Origin: Actinoplanes flavus
Lineage (GTDB): Bacteria > Actinomycetota > Actinomycetes > Mycobacteriales > Micromonosporaceae
NCBI RefSeq assembly: GCF_017592555.1
Contig: NZ_JAGFNS010000004.1
Location: 167,471-231,470 of the forward strand
DNA: 64,000 nt
Direction of reading: 5' to 3'
Of this stretch, positions 58,333-64,000 are shown piece by piece. The translations under genes and the position numbers were made by a program. Within the stretch, counting starts at the first letter, position 1, and the number at the start of each line of letters is the position of its first letter. A model generated the notes under the pieces. It was not told where the DNA came from. It made no database searches and saw nothing but the letters and a program-made list of their open reading frames with translations.

Positions 58333-59037
58333 ATGTTCTGGCGCAAGCAGAAGGCGGCCATCGCGGGATTCCACCCGCTGCACCAGGCGCTGATCTTCGA
58401 ACGGGGGTTCGCCGCGACCCATCCGGCCGCCGAGTGGAGTGCTCTGGCCGCCAGCCTGCACCGTCACGCCGGACTGATCCGCCGCTCCAAATGGGCGCTG
58501 CCGCACCGGGCGATCGACGTGTTTCTGCCACTGCTCGCCGCGGTCTGCGAGGACCTCGGGCCGAAGGGCGTCCTCGCGGTCACGGCCGACCTGCGCGGCA
58601 TCCACGTCCCCGCCAAGTCCCACCCGGCCCGGGACATCCCGGTCCGGCCGCCGGCCCGCTCGGCGACCGAGACGTGGTCGATCGACCCGTGGCTGCGCCT
58701 GCACGCCGGCCTGCGCGACGGCAGCGGCCTGGACATCCTGGTCGTCGACCGGCAGCGCCTGCGCCGCGTCACCAAGCGGGGCAGCAGCGGCAAGACCAAG
58801 ATCAAGCGGAAGACGCAGCTCACCCAACTGATCAGAGTCCGCCGCCGGCTTCCGCGCGGCGTGGCCGGGGCACGCCCGCAGGTGCCGCCACCGGCCTGGA
58901 TCGGCGTGACGCTGCGTGACGGGGAGCGTCGCAGCGTGCTCGCCGCCGCCAAACTGCCGCGGCTGCCGCAGTCCGCCGACGAACAGGTTGACCGGATCCT
59001 GACGGTCGCCACCGAAACCTTCCGCTGGACCAGGTGA
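58333..59037 (+). CDS. Hypothetical basic protein
   Basis: 234 residues, not recognised. The first half is helical (FHPLHQALIFERGFAATHPA), the second half has a Lys/Arg-rich segment (KRGSSGKTKIKRKTQLTQLI) and a beta-rich WIGVTLRDGERRSVLAAAKL. No signal or membrane segment. It lies inside the glycosyltransferase operon, 13 bp after one transferase and with a 4-bp overlap to the next gene, so a role in the same pathway is likely but unspecified. Confidence 0.65.
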   Translation: MFWRKQKAAIAGFHPLHQALIFERGFAATHPAAEWSALAASLHRHAGLIRRSKWALPHRAIDVFLPLLAAVCEDLGPKGVLAVTADLRGIHVPAKSHPARDIPVRPPARSATETWSIDPWLRLHAGLRDGSGLDILVVDRQRLRRVTKRGSSGKTKIKRKTQLTQLIRVRRRLPRGVAGARPQVPPPAWIGVTLRDGERRSVLAAAKLPRLPQSADEQVDRILTVATETFRWTR

Positions 59038-59381
59038 ACACCATGACGCCCTGCGCGGTCACGACCGGCTTCTTCACTCTCGGCAAGTGCGGGCAGATGG
59101 CGGTCGCCGGCTGTCCCGCCTGTGGCCGGGCCGTCTGCGCCGACCACCTCGCCGACGGCGGGATGTGCCCGGAGTGCGCGGCCGCCCGCCGGCAGTTCGG
59201 CCATCCGGCCGCGGCCGCCGCCGCCCGGCGGCGCGCCTACCGGCACCGGCAGGCCCAGTACTACGGCGACGCCGGCTACTACAGCGGTTTCGACGACTAC
59301 GACCGGGCGGCCTTCGAGCCCGGCGCCGCCGCCCACCAGGACTACCTCGACGACGGCGACGACGCCCTGGTGGACAGCTGA
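59034..59381 (+). CDS. Small Cys-rich zinc-binding protein
   Basis: 115 residues from GTG 59034. CPACGRAVCADHL then GGMCPECAAARRQF contains Cys-x2-Cys, Cys-x2-His and Cys-x2-Cys ligands in a B-box/treble-clef order. The C-terminus is Tyr/Asp-rich (QAQYYGDAGYYSGFDDYDRA) and acidic. It overlaps the preceding gene by 4 bp and abuts the next transferase with no gap. Possibly a protein-interaction adaptor. Confidence 0.65.
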   Translation: MNTMTPCAVTTGFFTLGKCGQMAVAGCPACGRAVCADHLADGGMCPECAAARRQFGHPAAAAAARRRAYRHRQAQYYGDAGYYSGFDDYDRAAFEPGAAAHQDYLDDGDDALVDS

Positions 59382-60473
59382 ATGCGGCTGCTCTGGATCA
59401 CCGAGAACTTCCCGCCCAGCCCCGGCGGCATGGCCAACTCCTGCGACCGCATCGTCCGCGGCCTGCGCGGGGCCGGCGTCGACGTCGACGTCGTCCACCT
59501 GAGCCGCCGCGGTACCGCGCAGCGGGTCACCGGCGTGCGGACCGTGCCGCTCACCGACGACCCGGAACACGCGCTGCGCCTGCTCTGGACCAGCCTGGCC
59601 CCGGTGATCGGCGACTACACCCACATCGTGGCGTTCGGCGGCACGTACCCGCTGTTGTCCGCGCCCGTCTACGCGGCCTGGTCCGGGCTGCCGCTGATCA
59701 CCCTGCTGCGCGGCAACGACTTCGACACCGGCATGTTCTCGCTGCGCCGCCAGCCGGTCGTCCTCGAAGCGCTGCGCTCGTCGGCCCACGTCTGCGTCGT
59801 CGCCGCGAACACCGCGCCGCTGGTGTCCGCGCTGGCCCCGCACACCCCGGTCACCTGGGTCGCCAACGGCATCGACACCGTCGAGTGGCGGATCCTGCCG
59901 TCCGAGCGGCGCACGGCACAGGCGTGGCGGGACGAGCACGTGGCGCCGGGGAAGCGCACCGTCGGCGTCGTCGGCCAGCTGAAGAACAAGAAGGGGGTAC
60001 GGCTGCTGCTCGACGCCGTCGCCGCGGGCCGGCACGACCTGCACGTCGTCCTGGCCGGTGACCTCGAACCCGGCATCGGCGAATTCCTGGCGGCCCACCC
60101 GGAGATCGCCCACACGGTCCTGCCGTTCCAGGACCGCTACCAGCTGCTGTCCGTCTACGCCGCCTGTGACCTGGTGGCGCTGCCGTCGTTCTACGACGGG
60201 CTGCCCAACGTCGCCCTCGAGGCGGCCGCCCTCGGCATCCCGCTGCTCGCCTCCGACGCCGGTGGGCTCGCCGACCTGGTCGACGACACGATCGGGTTCC
60301 CGTTCCCGGCCGGTGACCCGCACGCCTGCCGGGCGGCCGTGCACCGCGCCGCGCACGCCACCGCCGACCAGCTGGCCACCCTGGGCGCGGCCGCCGCGCG
60401 GCGGGTCCACGACCGGTTCGGGGTGGCCGCCGAGACCGAGGGCTACCTGAAGGTCCTGGCCGCCGTGTCGTGA
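59382..60473 (+). CDS. GT4-family glycosyltransferase
   Basis: 363 residues. LWITENFPPSPGGMANSCDR starts the N-terminal Rossmann lobe; VANGIDTVEWRILPS, VGVVGQLKNKKGVRLLLDAV and SFYDGLPNVALEAAALGIPL (the E-x7-E region) mark the donor lobe. It starts right after the upstream stop and overlaps the following gene by 4 bp. It acts after or alongside the transferase at 57183. Acceptor unknown. Confidence 0.87.
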   Translation: MRLLWITENFPPSPGGMANSCDRIVRGLRGAGVDVDVVHLSRRGTAQRVTGVRTVPLTDDPEHALRLLWTSLAPVIGDYTHIVAFGGTYPLLSAPVYAAWSGLPLITLLRGNDFDTGMFSLRRQPVVLEALRSSAHVCVVAANTAPLVSALAPHTPVTWVANGIDTVEWRILPSERRTAQAWRDEHVAPGKRTVGVVGQLKNKKGVRLLLDAVAAGRHDLHVVLAGDLEPGIGEFLAAHPEIAHTVLPFQDRYQLLSVYAACDLVALPSFYDGLPNVALEAAALGIPLLASDAGGLADLVDDTIGFPFPAGDPHACRAAVHRAAHATADQLATLGAAAARRVHDRFGVAAETEGYLKVLAAVS

Positions 60474-61324
60474 TCGTCTGCTATGCGCAGGGTGGCGGGC
60501 TCGGCCACCTCACCCGGATTCGCGCCTACCTGCACACCTGCCACGGCGACGAGCCGGCGACGATCCTGAGCACGTCGCCGTTCACCGCCGACCCGCGGGT
60601 GCTCGGCCCGCACCGGCTGATGCCCACGTCGGCGCTGCACACGCTGCGCCCGTCGGTGCTGGTGGTGGACGCGTTCCCGGCCGGCATCGACGGCTCGCTG
60701 TCGGCCGCGTCGGTTCCGCCGGGGACGGAGACCGTGCACCTGGCGCGGCTGCTGCGCTGGGACGTCTACCGCCCGCTGATGCCACCGAACCCGATCCGCT
60801 ACGACCGGATCTGGGCGGTCGAGGAACTCGGCGACTCCCCGCTGACCGCCTCCGGGCCGCTCTCCCTGGCCGACCCGCCGGCCGCCGAGGACCCCGATCC
60901 GGCCGGCGTCGCGGACGGCGCCTGGCTCATCGTTCACTCCGGGCCCCCGGCCGAGATTCAAGAGCTCATCGGGTACGCCCGTGACTGCGCCAACCTCGAA
61001 GGCGCCCGCCCCCGGTTCGTGCTGGTGGCGCCGCATCGCCCGGCCGGTCTGCCGCCCGATGTCGGCCACCTCGACCCGTACCCGGCGTGGCCGCTCTTCG
61101 CCCGTGCCGAGCGGGTCGTCACCGCGGCCGGATTCAACGCGGTCCGCCAGATGCGGCCATGGCGTGACCGGCACCTGATGCTGCCGTTCCCGCGCCGTTT
61201 CGACGACCAGTTCAGCCGAGCCGCCCGCGCCCGCCCGGCCGCGGGAAGGGCCGGGTCGTTCTCCCGGCACTTCGATGAGCCGCCCGCGCCCGCCCGGCCG
61301 TGGACTCGGCGGAAGGTGAGCTGA
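60470..61324 (+). CDS. GT28/MGT-like glycosyltransferase
   Basis: 284 residues from GTG 60470. The N-terminus VCYAQGGGLGHLTRIRAYLH has the GxGHxxR loop of MurG/UGT-type transferases, and near the C-terminus RAERVVTAAGFNAVRQMRPW corresponds to the donor-side G(F/G)N..E region, here without the usual Glu. It is shorter than normal (about 370-400), ending in a low-complexity Pro/Ala/Arg tail with a direct repeat, so it may be C-terminally altered. Last gene of the operon. Confidence 0.72.
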   Translation: MIVCYAQGGGLGHLTRIRAYLHTCHGDEPATILSTSPFTADPRVLGPHRLMPTSALHTLRPSVLVVDAFPAGIDGSLSAASVPPGTETVHLARLLRWDVYRPLMPPNPIRYDRIWAVEELGDSPLTASGPLSLADPPAAEDPDPAGVADGAWLIVHSGPPAEIQELIGYARDCANLEGARPRFVLVAPHRPAGLPPDVGHLDPYPAWPLFARAERVVTAAGFNAVRQMRPWRDRHLMLPFPRRFDDQFSRAARARPAAGRAGSFSRHFDEPPAPARPWTRRKVS

Positions 61325-61386
61325 CGGGCCGGCGGCGGCACCCGGCGTGACACCACCGGAATGCGGGCCGGTGCCCGGTTGGGAGG

Positions 61387-62364
61387 TCAACGGGCCTCGC
61401 CGTCACCCGTCCGCGGCGTGCCGGCTGCCAGTTCCGCCACGGTGTGCGCACGGATGCCGGGCAGGGGCGCCGCGGCGAAACGGTCGGCGACGGCGCGGAC
61501 ATGAGTCTCGGCGGTCTCCGCGAGCCCGTCGTAGACGGCGACGAACAGCTTCCGGGCCGGTTCGCGCAGCCAGTTCGGCGGGAGCAGACGGCTGGGCAGT
61601 TGCGGGTCGAGGATGGGTAGACGCCGGTACATGTCCATGACGTCGGTACGGACGCGAACCGCTTCCGCGCCGGTGACCTGTCCAGCCTCCATCCGGGGCA
61701 ACGTCGGGCTCCAGCGCCGGATGAACGATTCGTACTCCGCGGCGATCGCCGCGGTGTCCCAGGCGTCGATGGGGGCGCGCTCGCCGGCAGCCCGGAAGTC
61801 GGCGTGCCGGGCGCGGAACATGGTCATGGCGCCGGGGGCGAAAGGCGCCAGTTGTGCCCGGATCTTGTCGGTGAGATCGCGCGGCGAGACCCACAGGCCG
61901 TCGTACAACGGCGCGAAGCCCATCCACCGGAGCTGCGCGCGCAGCCCTCGTCGTTGAGCGCTTTCGGCCTGCGGCAACGAGAAGGCGATGAGCGTCCAAT
62001 GCTCGTCCCACGGCAGATCGCCGTCGGCGGGCGAGACGATGGCGCTCCCACCGACGGCGAGAAAGGTGGCCGCGGCCGTGGTCAGCCGGTAGGAGCTCTG
62101 CCTGCCCTGCCGGCGGCCCTCGAGCACCCCGCGGCGGGCGAGCCGGCTGATGGCGGCCCGGGCCGCGGCGCTGCTCACGCCGCTCTCCGACAGCAGGGCG
62201 ACGACCGCGGCCGACGGTATCCACGCCCTGGTGCGCAGGGTGTAGTCCGCCAGCAATGTCACCGCCAGTTCCTGGGACGAGGTCCCGGCCTGGCGGCGCG
62301 GCAGTCGCACCGAGCCTGCGGCGTCGTCGGGAAAGATCTCCTCGATGTCGTACGGGCTGGTCAC
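61387..62364 (-). CDS. PaaX-family transcriptional regulator
   Basis: 325 residues from GTG 62364. Winged helix: TLLADYTLRTRAWIPSAAVV...SSAAARAAISRLARRGVLEG; middle domain WTLIAFSLPQAESAQRRGLR and APLYDGLWVSP; and the PaaX C-terminal part with RRWSPTLPRMEAG and DPQLPSRLLPPNWLREPARK. PaaX-type proteins repress phenylacetate or other aromatic catabolic genes and bind acyl-CoA ligands. It is divergent from the esterase gene, which it may control. Confidence 0.85.
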   Translation of the reverse strand: MTSPYDIEEIFPDDAAGSVRLPRRQAGTSSQELAVTLLADYTLRTRAWIPSAAVVALLSESGVSSAAARAAISRLARRGVLEGRRQGRQSSYRLTTAAATFLAVGGSAIVSPADGDLPWDEHWTLIAFSLPQAESAQRRGLRAQLRWMGFAPLYDGLWVSPRDLTDKIRAQLAPFAPGAMTMFRARHADFRAAGERAPIDAWDTAAIAAEYESFIRRWSPTLPRMEAGQVTGAEAVRVRTDVMDMYRRLPILDPQLPSRLLPPNWLREPARKLFVAVYDGLAETAETHVRAVADRFAAAPLPGIRAHTVAELAAGTPRTGDGEAR

Positions 62365-62447
62365 TGGCAGCGCTCCGGCAGATCTTGGCGATGTTGACCT
62401 TCGACTGTAGACCGTCGGCCGGGACGCCCCATCCCATAGATCCATAG

Positions 62448-62460
62448 CAATCGATTGACA
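62448..62460. promoter_or_regulatory. Palindrome and -35 box between PaaX and esterase genes
   Basis: CAATCGATTG (62448-62457) is a perfect 10-bp palindrome overlapping TTGACA (62455-62460), a consensus -35 for the esterase. No good -10 follows at 17-18 bp. CCATAG is repeated just upstream (62434, 62442). It may be the PaaX operator. Confidence 0.35.
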
Positions 62461-62586
62461 GTTTCTTGACCTCCGAGGAAGCTAAGTGACATTCGACGCC
62501 TGCGGCGCCGGGTCACGCGACGGCCGGGGCACAGCGATGTGCGCCGGCGCCTGGCCCCCGCGCCTTATCCCCGAGGAGTCACGAGC

Positions 62587-63897
62587 ATGAAGATCAGATG
62601 GAAGTCGCTGCTGGCCGCGGCCGGCGCGCTGGCCCTGGCCGGGTTGGCCGTCCCGGCGGCACGGCCGGCGTTCGCGGCCTCGTTGACCGAGGTCACCGCG
62701 TTCGGCAGCAACCCGGGCGGTATGCGGATGCACGTCTACGTGCCGGACGTCCGCCCGGCCGCCCCGCCGATCGTCGTGGCCATGCACGGCTGCGGCGGCT
62801 CCGGTCCCGGCTTCTACTCCAGCAGCGAGTTCGCCTCGCTCGCCGACCGGTACGGGTTCATCGTGATCTACCCGTCCGCGATGCAGGAGGCCGGCTTCGG
62901 CAAGTGCTTCGACACCTGGTCGTCGGCTGCGAAGACACGCGGCGGCGGCAGCGACCCGGTTTCCATCGCATCGATGGTCTCCTACGCCGGGCGGCAGTAC
63001 GGCGCGGACCTGAACCGCGTGTACGCCACCGGCAGCTCGTCCGGCGGCATGATGACCCAGCACATGCTCGCCCTCTACCCCGATCTGTTCAAGGCCGGAG
63101 CGTCCTTCATGGGCGTGCCGTTCGACTGCTTCGCCAACGCCGCCGACTATCCGCCCGGCGCGAGTCAGTGCACCGGTGGTTCGATGAACCGCACCCCGCA
63201 GCAGTGGGGCGACGCGGTCCGCCGGGTCGACACCGGCTACACCGGCCCGCGCCCGCGGGTGCAGCTCTGGCACGGCACCGCCGACACGCTGGTGCCGTAC
63301 CAGCTGCTCCAGGAATCCATCGAGCAGTGGACGAACGTGTTCGGGCTCAGCCAGACGCCCACGTCGAGCGACACCCCGCAGACCGGCTGGAACCGCCGTC
63401 GCTACGCCGATTCCACGGGCACCGCCCAGGTCGAGGCGTACAGCGTCCAGGGCGCCGGCCACACCTTGCCCTCCAGCGGCATGGCCGCCGCGGCCGTCGC
63501 CTTCTTCGGGATCACCACCCCGCCGTCGACTCCGCCGTCGACCCCGCCGTCGACCCCGCCCTCGTCGTCTCCGGGCACCCCGGCGTGCCGGGTCACCGAC
63601 ACCGTCAACGCCTGGGACCGGGGCCTCACCGCGACGATCACCATCACCAACAGCGGCGCCGGGAGCATCAACGGCTGGTCCCTGGTCTTCACCCTGCCGG
63701 CCGGGCAGACGATCACATCCGGGTGGAGCGCCACCTACTCCCCGCAGTCCGGACAGGTGACGGCACGCAACGTCGGCTACAACCCGGTCATCGCCTCGAA
63801 CAGCTCGATCTCCATCGGCTTCCAGGCGACCCATACCGGAAACACCGCGAAGCCCACGTCGTTCACACTCAACGGCAACCCCTGCGCGGTGGGTTAG
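62587..63897 (+). CDS. Secreted PHB-depolymerase/feruloyl-esterase-like CE1 enzyme with CBM2
   Basis: 436 residues. Signal peptide MKIRWKSLLAAAGALALAGL...AFA. The alpha/beta-hydrolase domain has oxyanion HGCGGSGPG, nucleophile YATGSSSGGMMT, then LWHGTADTLVPY (Asp) and GAGHTLP (His), as in LpqC/PHB depolymerase-like CE1 esterases. A Thr-Pro-Pro-Ser repeat linker leads to a C-terminal CBM2 of about 100 residues (CRVTDTVNAWDRGLTATITI to LNGNPCAVG) with the terminal Cys pair. Likely deacylates plant cell-wall xylan while bound to cellulose. GAGGAG precedes ATG 62587. Confidence 0.88.
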   Translation: MKIRWKSLLAAAGALALAGLAVPAARPAFAASLTEVTAFGSNPGGMRMHVYVPDVRPAAPPIVVAMHGCGGSGPGFYSSSEFASLADRYGFIVIYPSAMQEAGFGKCFDTWSSAAKTRGGGSDPVSIASMVSYAGRQYGADLNRVYATGSSSGGMMTQHMLALYPDLFKAGASFMGVPFDCFANAADYPPGASQCTGGSMNRTPQQWGDAVRRVDTGYTGPRPRVQLWHGTADTLVPYQLLQESIEQWTNVFGLSQTPTSSDTPQTGWNRRRYADSTGTAQVEAYSVQGAGHTLPSSGMAAAAVAFFGITTPPSTPPSTPPSTPPSSSPGTPACRVTDTVNAWDRGLTATITITNSGAGSINGWSLVFTLPAGQTITSGWSATYSPQSGQVTARNVGYNPVIASNSSISIGFQATHTGNTAKPTSFTLNGNPCAVG

Positions 63898-63931
63898 CGC
63901 CGGCGGGCCGGACCGGATGACGACGTGCCGC

Positions 63932-63987
63932 GGGGGAGGGGGGGGGGGGGGGGGGGGGGGCGCCCCGCGGCGCCCCCCCCCCCCCCC
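63932..63987. other. Homopolymer G/C tracts at the window end, probable artefact
   Basis: A run of 5 G, one A, then 23 G (63938-63960), a short GC-rich loop, and 15 C (63973-63987). The tracts are complementary and could form a hairpin after the esterase gene, but runs of this length are typical of low-quality contig ends. Confidence 0.7.
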
Positions 63988-64000
63988 GGCCGCCGGCCCG

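Noticed and set aside
1..64000. CRISPR arrays, tRNA/rRNA genes, insertion sequences, prophage
   Set aside because: None seen. The tandem arrays present have no spacers, no CCA-ended cloverleaf sequence was recognised, and no transposase or integrase motif was found. A tRNAscan or IS search would settle it.

Overview
The window reads as chromosomal DNA of a high-GC filamentous actinobacterium, most likely from the Micromonosporaceae (Actinoplanes-like). This is inferred, not proven. The grounds are very strong G/C third-position bias, many GTG starts, 4-base ATGA/GTGA overlaps, and typical actinobacterial families: an AfsR-type SARP, DUF4132, CHAT-type TPR proteins, EAL-DICT, NYN-OST-HTH, DUF6188 and secreted CBM2 enzymes. 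I saw no rRNA, tRNA, CRISPR array, insertion sequence or phage gene. The last ~65 bases are homopolymer runs that look like a poor-quality contig end.

Layout. 1-1.4 kb: tail of an AraC-type regulator and a BtrH-like protein. 1.4-3.5 kb (minus): F420-type LLM oxidoreductase, VOC protein, MerR/GyrI-like regulator. 3.5-8.6 kb (minus): a complete alkanesulfonate operon (ssuD, flavin reductase, ssuA, ssuC, ssuB) with a LysR regulator upstream. 8.7-10.2 kb: secreted M1 aminopeptidase. 10.3-13.2 kb: Vps62-like membrane protein followed by an NYN nuclease with OST-HTH repeats. 13.3-16.3 kb: EAL-DICT phosphodiesterase convergent with, and overlapping, a protein carrying two in-frame minisatellites. 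16.5-21.4 kb: pectin-degradation locus, a PL9 lyase divergent from three tandem PL1 lyases, with promoters and a LacI-type palindrome. 21.4-31.2 kb: hypothetical proteins, two methyltransferases, a HEAT-repeat protein, and a TPR/DUF4132 operon. 31.2-34 kb: Bcr/CflA-type efflux pump, small membrane protein and SDR-type epimerase in one operon. 34-48 kb: PQQ-type sugar dehydrogenase lipoprotein, P450, a second CHAT-less TPR protein, SUKH protein, SDR, DUF2306, SRPBCC and DUF4166 proteins, MMPL transporter. 48.3-51.8 kb: a 1152-residue secreted PQQ-type dehydrogenase with PKD/Ig modules. 51.8-53.3 kb: decayed regulator fragments (LuxR HTH, GAF). 53.3-56.3 kb: SARP/NB-ARC/TPR regulator. 56.3-61.3 kb: tightly packed sugar epimerase/glycosyltransferase operon. 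61.4-64 kb: PaaX regulator divergent from a secreted CE1-type esterase with CBM2.

Taken together, the genes suggest a soil saprophyte that attacks plant polymers (pectate lyases, esterase-CBM2, sugar dehydrogenases) and scavenges organosulfur. The least explained parts are the TPR proteins that stop where a CHAT protease would begin (two paralogues, one in an operon with DUF4132), the Vps62/NYN-OST-HTH pair, the minisatellite proteins, and the paired TTGAGC-N4-GCTCAA operators in front of the SRPBCC gene.
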